Positions 45,306-52,576 of a DNA stretch of 64,000 nucleotides are shown here, one piece after another. The DNA is taken from the NCBI RefSeq assembly GCF_040659735.1, contig NZ_JBFANZ010000015.1, positions 69,238 to 133,237 of the forward strand. The letters run 5' to 3'. Within the stretch, counting starts at the first letter, position 1, and each line of letters opens with the position of its first letter. The translations under genes were made by a program, and so were the position numbers. Under the pieces are notes generated by a model that was not told where the DNA came from, did no database searches, and was given only the letters and a program-made list of their open reading frames with translations. The stretch comes from Micromonospora_I sp040659735. Lineage in GTDB: Bacteria > Actinomycetota > Actinomycetes > Mycobacteriales > Micromonosporaceae.

Positions 45306-46589
45306 ATGGGTCGGAGCCAGGCGGTGCCACGTGGCGGCGATCCGCGCTTCGGCGCGGACGCCGACGACACCGATTGCCCGATTCTGCACGTGGACATGGA
45401 CGCGTTCTTCGCCTCCGTCGAGGTGCGGCGCCGACCGGAGTTGCGCGGCCGCCCCGTCGTGGTCGGCGGCACCGGGCCGCGTGGGGTGGTCAGCTCGGCC
45501 AGCTACGAGGCGCGGGTCTACGGCGTGCGCAGCGCGATGCCGACCATGCGGGCGCGGGCGCTCTGCCCCCGGGCGGTCTTCCTGCCACCCGACTTCGAGC
45601 AGTACTCGGCCGCCTCACGGGCGGTCATGAAGATCTTCCACGACGTCACCCCGCTGGTCGAGCCGCTCTCGTTGGACGAGGCGTTCCTCGACGTCGCCGG
45701 CGCGCGTCGGCTGCTCGGCCGACCCGCGCGGATCGCCCAGCTGATCCGCGAGCGGATCTTCGAGCAGGAGCGGCTCACCTGCTCGGTCGGGGTGGGGCCG
45801 ACCAAATTCGTGGCCAAACTCGGCTCGACCCGGGCCAAGCCAGACGGGGTGATCGTCGTGCCGGCGGCGCAGGTGCTGCAGTTCCTGCACCCGCTGCCCG
45901 TGGCGGCGCTGTGGGGTGTCGGGGAGCGGGCGGCGGAGAAGCTCGGCCGGCTGGGGCTGGCCACCGTGGGGGACGTCGCGGGGGCGCCGCTCAACATGCT
46001 CCGCGGCGCGGTCGGCGAGGCGGCCGCGGCCCACCTGCACGAGCTCTCCTCGGGGCGGGATCCGCGTCGGGTCAATCCGGAGCAGGTGGAGAAGTCGATC
46101 GGGGCCGAGGTCACGTTCGAGACCGACGTGGTCGACCCGTTGGCCATCCGTCGGGTCCTGCTCTCCCTCGCCGACAAGGTCGGGGTGCGGCTGCGCCGCG
46201 CCGGCCAGGCCGGGCGGACCGTGTCGATCAAGGTACGGCTCGCCGACTTCCGCACCGTCAACCGCTCACGCACCCTGGGCGGCCCTACCGACGTGGCCCG
46301 CGAGATCTTCGAGACGTCGTGGGCACTGTTCAGGGCGTTGCAGCCCGGCGCGGGGGGCTCGGGCGGCGCCACCGACCCGATCCGGCTCGTCGGCGTACGG
46401 GTGGAGGGGTTGGCCGGGTCGGGCTCGATGCCGCGGCAGCTCGCGCTCGGCGCCCCCGAGCACGGATGGCGCGAGGCGGAGGCCGCGGCGGACGCGGCTG
46501 CGGCGCGTTTCGGGCGCGCGGTCGTTCGTCCCGCTAGTCTGTTGGGGGGCGATGACCTGCGGCGGACCGAAAATCCGCCGAGGCCATAG
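45306..46589 (+). CDS. dinB: DNA polymerase IV (DinB)
   Basis: A 427-residue Y-family translesion polymerase. Motif I LHVDMDAFFASVE and motif II LSLDEAFLDV carry all three catalytic acids, in contrast to ImuB in this window; YSAASRAVMKI, GPTKFVAKLGSTRAKPDG and the little-finger domain follow. TAGCCT (45293-45298) lies 7 bases before the ATG, suggesting a leaderless transcript; no LexA-type box is seen upstream, so it may be constitutive. Confidence 0.95.
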   Translation: MGRSQAVPRGGDPRFGADADDTDCPILHVDMDAFFASVEVRRRPELRGRPVVVGGTGPRGVVSSASYEARVYGVRSAMPTMRARALCPRAVFLPPDFEQYSAASRAVMKIFHDVTPLVEPLSLDEAFLDVAGARRLLGRPARIAQLIRERIFEQERLTCSVGVGPTKFVAKLGSTRAKPDGVIVVPAAQVLQFLHPLPVAALWGVGERAAEKLGRLGLATVGDVAGAPLNMLRGAVGEAAAAHLHELSSGRDPRRVNPEQVEKSIGAEVTFETDVVDPLAIRRVLLSLADKVGVRLRRAGQAGRTVSIKVRLADFRTVNRSRTLGGPTDVAREIFETSWALFRALQPGAGGSGGATDPIRLVGVRVEGLAGSGSMPRQLALGAPEHGWREAEAAADAAAARFGRAVVRPASLLGGDDLRRTENPPRP

Positions 46590-46704
46590 GTCGACCCGCT
46601 TTCCGACCCGCAAACCCCCTCGTAGACTTGCGGTTAAGCAGCCAGTCGGCTGCCACGGTCTGTCGGTCCGACCGGACCGACCAACGTGACCGGGGAGGAG
46701 TGCC

Positions 46705-47088
46705 GTGCCGCTCTCGGAGCACGAGCAGCGGCTGTTCGAGCAGATCGAACGGTCGCTTGCCGAGGACCCCAAATTCGCCTCGGCTGTGCGCGCCAGCGAC
46801 CCACGTTTCTACGCCCGGCGTCGCCTGCTCGTCGCTGCCGTTGTAGGCGTCGCGGGGCTTGCCCTGCTGGTCTACGGCGCGGTGACCAAGGTGTCGCTGC
46901 TGGGTGTGGCGGGCTTCGTCGTGATGCTCGGCGCCGTCGCGTTCGCGATGCACTCACATCGCCGGTCGCAATCGCCGGACCTGCATGTCGTCGGAGGCAC
47001 CGCCACGCGCCGTACGCGCGGGCGGCGGATGTCGTTCGTCGACCGGCTGGAGGAGCGGTGGCGCCAGCGCCCGGAAGGCCACCGCTGA
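46705..47088 (+). CDS. DUF3040 membrane protein
   Basis: A 127-residue actinobacterial protein starts at GTG 46705 (GGGGAGGAG before it). The N terminus MPLSEHEQRLFEQIERSLAE opens the DUF3040 family; two membrane helices follow (LLVAAVVGVAGLALLVYGAV and VAGFVVMLGAVAFAMHS), then an Arg-rich cytoplasmic tail. In mycobacteria the homologue lies just upstream of the mraZ division region; here mraZ is about 14 kb on. Function unknown. Confidence 0.9.
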   Translation: MPLSEHEQRLFEQIERSLAEDPKFASAVRASDPRFYARRRLLVAAVVGVAGLALLVYGAVTKVSLLGVAGFVVMLGAVAFAMHSHRRSQSPDLHVVGGTATRRTRGRRMSFVDRLEERWRQRPEGHR

Positions 47089-47120
47089 CGGTTCAGCCGC
47101 GCTGACCCGGCCCGACCCCA

Positions 47121-47338
47121 CGATCCGCGTGATCAGCTAGTTCCCGCGTCTCGCCTCGTGTCCGCGTCATGGCTTCCTGATCACGCTGATCAGGGAGCCT
47201 GCCTGCGTTCCCACACGCCTGCAGGACACGAGGTGGGGAAATGTGCTCAGACCGCCTGCCGAGATCCGCGTGATCAGGGACGCTCGACGGGACACGCCGG
47301 CGACTCGCCGCAGTTGGTCCCTGATCACGCGGATCTCG
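47121..47338. repeat. Cluster of palindromic repeats between convergent genes
   Basis: Perfect 22-base arms at 47260-47281 and 47317-47338 flank a 35-base loop; the arms contain CCGCGTGATCAGG. Nearby, CCTGATCACGCTGATCAGG (47176-47194) is a perfect 8-3-8 palindrome and CGATCCGCGTGATCAG (47121-47136) a further part copy. They fill the 252-base gap between the DUF3040 gene and the stop of the transglutaminase gene. Confidence 0.8.
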
Positions 47339-47340
47339 AC

Positions 47341-49821
47341 TCAGCGGGTGCCGCGACCTGCCAGCAGGCGGCGGGGGCTCCACCGGACAAGCACGTCCCG
47401 GCACCGACCGAATGCCGCGACGATCCGGCCGGACATGTCCATGATGCTCAGCCGCCACCGCAGGAGGACCGATGGCGGCAGCGCCGCCGCGATCCACCGG
47501 GTACGCCGGTCGGCGCCGGACGCGATGGCCTTGCGGACCGTCCGCAGCGATTCGGGCAGCGACGCGATCTGGAGCGGATCCCGGGCGTACCGGGCCCGTT
47601 CCTCGGCCCGGCCGAGCAGCCGGGTCGCCTCCGCCGAGGCGTCGTGCACCCGCCCCGACGCGACCAGTCGGTCGGCGGTCGCCCGGGGCGTCTCCGTCGG
47701 ATCGACCGGCACCCGGAAGTCGACCAGCGTGTCGATCAACTCGTCCCAGGCGGCGTGCGCGTCGCTTCGTGCCCGGTCGGCGTCGGTGCCGATGACCACG
47801 AGCGACGGCGACCCGGGTGGTCCCTCACCCGCGAGCGGGCCACCGTCCGTGTCGCCCGCTGGCCCCGTGCCGGCTCCGGCCGCGCGGGTCGCCCGTCGGC
47901 GACGCAGCATCGACCGGAACATCGCCGGCACGGCCAGCAGGGCGAGCAGCAGCACCAGTCCCGCCGCTGCCCACCAGGGCCAGGTCGGGCCGGTCGGCCC
48001 GGCGGACCTGTTGCCGGTGGGGATGCCGGCGTCGATGTCGCGGGTCGGACCGTCGGGGCCGGTCGGGGCGGCCGACGGTCCGGTTTCCGTCGGCGCGTTC
48101 GGCGCGGCGGACGGTGAGACCGGTTCGGGCTGGTCGGTGTCGGGGGCCCACGGCGACCGGGTCGAGCCCGGCACGCTGGCGGCCGGTGTGGCGTCGAAGG
48201 GCACCCAGCCGACGCCGTTGAAGTAGACCTCGGTCCAGGCGTGCAGGTTACGGTTGGTCAGGATGACCGTGTTGTCCTGTCGCTTCGACCCGTTGGTGAA
48301 GCCGAACGCCACCCGGGCCGGCACGCCGGCCGCCCGGACCAGCCAGGCCATCGCCGCCGCGTACTGCTGGCAGAAGCCCACCTTGGTGGTGAGGAAGTTG
48401 ACGATCTCCCTGCCGCTGGTGCCGCCCTCCGTACGCAGGCTGTAGGTGAAGCCGTTGCTGCGGGAAAAGTAGTCATAGATCGCCCGAACCCGGTCATAAT
48501 CCGTCCGCTTACCGGCCGTCAGCCTGCTCACGAGCCGGCTCACCTCCGGTTCGACCGGAACCCCGGTGAACTTCTGCCGCAGCGAATCGTCGCGCGCGAG
48601 CGGCAGGGAGCGGCGCAGCGCCGCCGGTGAGTAGGTCGAGCGGACGAAGTCGAACGAGTAGGTCCGGTCCTTGCCGCGCGTGCGGTTCGAGTAGACGATC
48701 TGCATGCCGGGGTCGTAGAGCCAGGCTCCGTCGAGGTCCTTCACGGCGGTCAGCGTCGGGAAGGTCGGCAGCATCGGCATGTCGAAGTCCGGCGAGACCT
48801 CCACACTGGCCCGGTAGCTCTCCTGAGTCACCCCGGCCTCCTGGCTGCGCCGCGGATCGACCAGGGCCTGCGCCAACGGCCTGCCACTCGGCGGGCGACT
48901 GGCGAACCCGTCGCCGCGGAGCTCGTCGGCCACCCCGAAACGCAGGTAGGCCGGCTGCGGGTCGGTCGTGGTCAGCTTCGCCAGGTCCCGTACCTCGGAC
49001 TGATTGAGCTGACCGCTCAGCGCGGCGAAGAGATTGACACGTCCCCCGGTGCCCGGTCCCCGCCCGGTGCCGTCGGCGCCGGCCGAGGTGAAGCTGTTGA
49101 GCGCGCCGCTGGTCATGCCCGGCACGGCGAGCGGCAGTAGAACGGCCAGCACGACGCCGACCACCGACAGCCGCCGTCCGGCCGCCGCGAGCGGCGACGG
49201 CTCCCAGACGTCCACGTCGCGGCCGTCGCCGGTGAACCGGCGGCCGAACCGGCGGACCCGGTCGACGTTGTCGGTCACCAGAAGCCAGAGGAAACCGACC
49301 GCGCCGACGACGAACGGCACCGGGGAGACGCTGTCGACGTAGACCGCCACCGGCACCGAATAGATCGCGAGCATCGGCAGCCCGGCCAGGGCCGGGCGAC
49401 GGAGCCCGACGCTGAGCAGGTCGACCAGGATCGCGACGGACCCCACGCCGAGCACGGTGATGAACAGCAGCGGATCGCCGTCCGGCACCGGCACGCCGTA
49501 CGCCCGCACGTCCTGGGTGGACTGGGTCAGCAGCTCGCCGAAATGCCGGAACGTCTCCGCTGAGGGGAGCACCGCGAGGAACTCGTGCCCGCTGGGGAAC
49601 AGCCAGGCCAGCGCGAGCAGCAGCGCTCCCATCATGCCGAGCAGCTGGGTCCAGAGCGGTCCCCGGAGCGAGCGGACCAGCGTCGCACCGCCGGTGACCA
49701 GCGCGACCGCGATGACGCACTGGATCAACCAGGTCCACCGGTCGAAGATCGCGGTGAGCGGGGCGGCCGCCAGCAGCGTCGCCGCGCCGGCCACCAGTCC
49801 CAGATTGCGTCCGTCGTTCAT
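47341..49821 (-). CDS. Membrane transglutaminase-like protein (DUF3488/transglutaminase)
   Basis: An 826-residue protein has about six N-terminal membrane helices (DUF3488 region, to about residue 225), an extracellular transglutaminase-like domain, a low-complexity Pro/Thr linker (about 550-605), one more helix and a cytoplasmic DUF4129-like tail. The catalytic triad is visible: Cys484 in GFCQQYAAAMAW, His527 in NLHAWTEVYF, and Asp543 in WVPFDATP. It overlaps the DUF58 gene by 4 bases. With MoxR and DUF58 this is a common bacterial set believed to act in envelope protein assembly or modification; the true substrate is unknown. Confidence 0.92.
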   Translation of the reverse strand: MNDGRNLGLVAGAATLLAAAPLTAIFDRWTWLIQCVIAVALVTGGATLVRSLRGPLWTQLLGMMGALLLALAWLFPSGHEFLAVLPSAETFRHFGELLTQSTQDVRAYGVPVPDGDPLLFITVLGVGSVAILVDLLSVGLRRPALAGLPMLAIYSVPVAVYVDSVSPVPFVVGAVGFLWLLVTDNVDRVRRFGRRFTGDGRDVDVWEPSPLAAAGRRLSVVGVVLAVLLPLAVPGMTSGALNSFTSAGADGTGRGPGTGGRVNLFAALSGQLNQSEVRDLAKLTTTDPQPAYLRFGVADELRGDGFASRPPSGRPLAQALVDPRRSQEAGVTQESYRASVEVSPDFDMPMLPTFPTLTAVKDLDGAWLYDPGMQIVYSNRTRGKDRTYSFDFVRSTYSPAALRRSLPLARDDSLRQKFTGVPVEPEVSRLVSRLTAGKRTDYDRVRAIYDYFSRSNGFTYSLRTEGGTSGREIVNFLTTKVGFCQQYAAAMAWLVRAAGVPARVAFGFTNGSKRQDNTVILTNRNLHAWTEVYFNGVGWVPFDATPAASVPGSTRSPWAPDTDQPEPVSPSAAPNAPTETGPSAAPTGPDGPTRDIDAGIPTGNRSAGPTGPTWPWWAAAGLVLLLALLAVPAMFRSMLRRRRATRAAGAGTGPAGDTDGGPLAGEGPPGSPSLVVIGTDADRARSDAHAAWDELIDTLVDFRVPVDPTETPRATADRLVASGRVHDASAEATRLLGRAEERARYARDPLQIASLPESLRTVRKAIASGADRRTRWIAAALPPSVLLRWRLSIMDMSGRIVAAFGRCRDVLVRWSPRRLLAGRGTR

Positions 49822-51116
49822 CGCATACCCCCGGCGACCGTCTCGGCCAACGCCGCCCGCCAGGCGAAGCCCTGCGAGCCCCGCCCCGCCTGCGGCCAGA
49901 GCGCCGGCAGACTGCCGCCGTGGCCGACGCCCACGACCCGCCAGCCGCTGTGCAGCAGGGCGAGCGCGGCCGCGTCGTGCGCCTGGTCGGCCTCCGCCCG
50001 CGCGGTGGCCGGCAGGGTGAGCCAGGCGGAGCTGTCGATCAGGAACCCCACGCAGGTCGCGCCGTTGACGCGCAGCCCGGCGAGGAGTTCCGCCTCCGCG
50101 GTGGTCAGCGTGCCCAGCAGGGCGATCACCAGGCCTCCGTCGGTCTGCCGGCGGACCCGTTCGACCAGCATGCCGATATCGCCGCGCTGCGCCACGCGCA
50201 CGTCGGCGAGCCGGTCGAGCAGGATGCTGTCACCGGCGGTGTCGAGCTGCTCGGTGTCGACGTCGGAATCCGTCACCAGCCGCAGCTTGTAGCCCGCCGT
50301 GTGCAGGTGCACCGCGATGCTCGCCGCCGCCGACACCGCCCACTCGAAGCTCGCCGTCGGACCCTCGCCCCGGTGCGCGGCGGCGCGGGTGTCGAGTACG
50401 ACGGTGGCCCGGCTCTCCCACGGCTGCTCCTCGCGGCGCACCATCAGCTCGCCCGTCCGGGCGGTCGACTTCCAGTGCACCCGGCGCAGGTCGTCGCCGC
50501 GCCGGTATTCGCGGGTCGCCGCGTCGTCCTCGCCGTGCACCGCCACCGAGCGCGCCCGGCTCTCGCCGCTGCCCGCGTACTCGCCGGGAAGCCGGACCGT
50601 CGGCAGCGGCACGACCTGCGGGATGACGGTGAGCCGGTCGACGCTGGGGAAGGCGCGGGTCAGCTCGCAGAACCCGAACGGATCGGTCAGGCGCACCACG
50701 AGCGGCCCGATCTCGTACCGGCCGCGCACGTCGGCGCGGACCGTGTACGCCACCGAGCTGGCCTGGTGGGCGCCGAGCCGCTCCAGCACCACCCGCGGAC
50801 GGCTGCCCAGCGCGTACGGGAGGCGGTCCTCCAGCAGCAGCGTGCCGGTGGGGAGCCGGGACATGTTCTGCAGCCGCAGCACCACGCGGGCGGTGGTGCC
50901 GACCGGGACGCGGTGCGGCTCCAGCGACCGGCTGCAGGCCAGCTTGTACCGGCTCCGTCGGACGTATCCGGCAGCCAGCAGGGGCAGCACGATGAGCAGG
51001 ATCGCCACCCGCAGCAGGTCCTTTTCCCCGAGGATCACCGCGGACAGCGCGGCCGCTGCGCCTGCCGCGAGGAAGGAGCGACCGCGAACGGTCAGCCCGC
51101 GCAGCGCCTCGCGCAC
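49818..51116 (-). CDS. DUF58 domain protein
   Basis: A 432-residue membrane-anchored protein starts at GTG 51116, 1 base after the moxR stop; a longer frame to 51587 lies antisense-like inside moxR and is rejected. Two N-terminal membrane helices (about 14-50) precede an Ig-like stretch and the DUF58 core TREYRRGDDLRRVHWKSTAR, then a von Willebrand A-like fold. DUF58 proteins pair with MoxR AAA ATPases. Middle gene of the moxR-DUF58-transglutaminase operon. Confidence 0.9.
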   Translation of the reverse strand: MREALRGLTVRGRSFLAAGAAAALSAVILGEKDLLRVAILLIVLPLLAAGYVRRSRYKLACSRSLEPHRVPVGTTARVVLRLQNMSRLPTGTLLLEDRLPYALGSRPRVVLERLGAHQASSVAYTVRADVRGRYEIGPLVVRLTDPFGFCELTRAFPSVDRLTVIPQVVPLPTVRLPGEYAGSGESRARSVAVHGEDDAATREYRRGDDLRRVHWKSTARTGELMVRREEQPWESRATVVLDTRAAAHRGEGPTASFEWAVSAAASIAVHLHTAGYKLRLVTDSDVDTEQLDTAGDSILLDRLADVRVAQRGDIGMLVERVRRQTDGGLVIALLGTLTTAEAELLAGLRVNGATCVGFLIDSSAWLTLPATARAEADQAHDAAALALLHSGWRVVGVGHGGSLPALWPQAGRGSQGFAWRAALAETVAGGMR

Positions 51117-51117
51117 G

Positions 51118-52182
51118 TCACCGCCTCCGAGGCTCGAACGGGGTGCGTCCGTTGCCGTTGCCGGTGCCGTCCAGGGGCCCGGGGTCGTAGGTCGGGCGCT
51201 GGCGGTCGTGCGGCAGCGGCAGCCGGTGCACCAGGTCGGCGACGATCGCGTCGGTGGTGCGGCGGGCGACCTGGGCGTCGGCGGTGGGGATGATCCGGTG
51301 CGCGAGCACCGGCACCGCGAGGGCCTGGAGGTCGTCGGGGAGCACGTAGTCGCGGCCATCGAGCGCGGCGACCGCGCGCGCGGTGCGCACCAGCTGGAGG
51401 GTGGCCCGGGGGGAGGCACCCAGCCGCAGGTCGGGGGCCTCGCGGGTCGCGGTGACCAGGTCGACCGCGTACTGCTTGACCGGATCGGCGACGTGCACGT
51501 CGCGTACCGTCGTGATGAGCCGGCGGACGGTCGCGGCGTCGGAGACCGGCCGCAGCGCCTGCAGCGGGTCGCTCGCGCCGTGCGCATCGAGCATTGCCAG
51601 CTCGGAGCCGGGGTCCGGGTAGCCCATCGCGATCCGGGCGGTGAACCGGTCGCGCTGCGCCTCGGGCAGCGGATAGGTCCCCTCCATCTCGATCGGGTTC
51701 TGCGTCGCGATCACCATGAACGGCGTGCGCAGCTCGTACGTCGTACCGTCGACGGTGACCTGGCGCTCCTCCATCGATTCCAACAGGGCGGACTGGGTCT
51801 TGGGGGAGGCCCGGTTGATCTCGTCGCCGACGACGAGGTTGGCGAAGACGGCGCCCGGCTTGAACTCGAAGTCGTGCGTCTCCTGGTTGTAGACGCTGAC
51901 CCCGGTCACGTCGCTGGGGAGCAGATCCGGGGTGAACTGGATGCGCCGTACCGAGCAGTCGATCGACCGGGCCAGCGCTTTGGCGAGCTTGGTCTTGCCG
52001 ACGCCGGGCACATCCTCGATCAGGAGGTGACCTTCGGCGAGCAGGACGGCGAGCGCGAGTCGCACCGTCGCGGTCTTGCCCTCGATGACCTGTTCGATGT
52101 TGGTCACGATGGCGTCGCTGGCGGCGCGGAACTCGTCGCTCGGCATGGGTGCGCCCAGCTCGTCCCAGGTTGGCTGTGTCAC
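51118..52182 (-). CDS. moxR: MoxR-family AAA+ ATPase
   Basis: A 354-residue chaperone-type ATPase shows Walker A (DVPGVGKTKLAKALA), Walker B (LVVGDEINRASPKTQSALLE), sensor ATQNPIEMEGTYPLPEAQRD, and an Arg-finger region. The C-terminal 30 residues are a flexible Arg/Pro tail. MoxR ATPases remodel or load cofactors into partner proteins of the VWA/DUF58 type, which is the next gene. First gene of the operon, divergent from leuS. Confidence 0.94.
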   Translation of the reverse strand: MTQPTWDELGAPMPSDEFRAASDAIVTNIEQVIEGKTATVRLALAVLLAEGHLLIEDVPGVGKTKLAKALARSIDCSVRRIQFTPDLLPSDVTGVSVYNQETHDFEFKPGAVFANLVVGDEINRASPKTQSALLESMEERQVTVDGTTYELRTPFMVIATQNPIEMEGTYPLPEAQRDRFTARIAMGYPDPGSELAMLDAHGASDPLQALRPVSDAATVRRLITTVRDVHVADPVKQYAVDLVTATREAPDLRLGASPRATLQLVRTARAVAALDGRDYVLPDDLQALAVPVLAHRIIPTADAQVARRTTDAIVADLVHRLPLPHDRQRPTYDPGPLDGTGNGNGRTPFEPRRR

Positions 52183-52399
52183 GGGCCTCCTCCTCGTCCT
52201 GCTACGGCTGTCTACCTATACGTGTCGTGACGGGCCGTAGGTTCGCGGAAATTGGCCCCGCTTTTCGACCTCGACCATCCGCATCCCTCAAGGCTAGCCG
52301 GGGTGGGGGGTTTAGCCGAGGGAGTCTCGGCTGCTCCCCGCTGTCCGTTCGCGGCACGGCGGGTGAGACAGGCCGTGGTGGGGGCGTTAGACTGCCGTT

Positions 52400-52438
52400 A
52401 TGGCCAGGGCCACCGTGCTCCTTAGCGAGCCGTGCTGA
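52400..52438 (+). CDS. leuS leader peptide
   Basis: A 12-codon frame encodes MARATVLLSEPC with two adjacent Leu codons (CTC CTT, 52418-52423) and stops inside the 5' arm of a hairpin. GAGACA (52365-52370), a 17-base spacer, TAGACT (52388-52393) and 6 further bases lead exactly to the ATG, so the transcript probably starts at it. This is the layout of a leucine-sensing leader peptide for leuS. Confidence 0.55.
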   Translation: MARATVLLSEPC

Positions 52439-52485
52439 CGCGTTCGGCGACAGCACGGCGACCCCTCCTGTGGAGGGGCTTTTTT
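52429..52485 (+). promoter_or_regulatory. leuS attenuator: pause hairpin and U-tailed terminator
   Basis: Hairpin 1: GCCGTGCTG (52429-52437) with CAGCACGGC (52451-52459), perfect. Hairpin 2: CCCCTCC (52462-52468) with GGAGGGG (52472-52478), loop TGT, followed by C and six Ts (52480-52485), a true intrinsic terminator and the only one in this window with a U-tract. CCGTGCT also occurs at 52413-52419 inside the leader codons and can compete for AGCACGG. Downstream, CTGACACG is repeated at 52491, 52507 and 52525. Confidence 0.65.
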
Positions 52486-52576
52486 ATGCCCTGACACGTT
52501 TATGAGCTGACACGCGTGGTCGACCTGACACGCGCCGACGAATCCCGGCCCTGGACTTTGACCCGAGGTGGCGACC

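Noticed and set aside
52429..52485. T-box riboswitch before leuS
   Set aside because: No specifier loop or T-box AGGGTGG-type sequence was found; a leader peptide plus terminator fits better.
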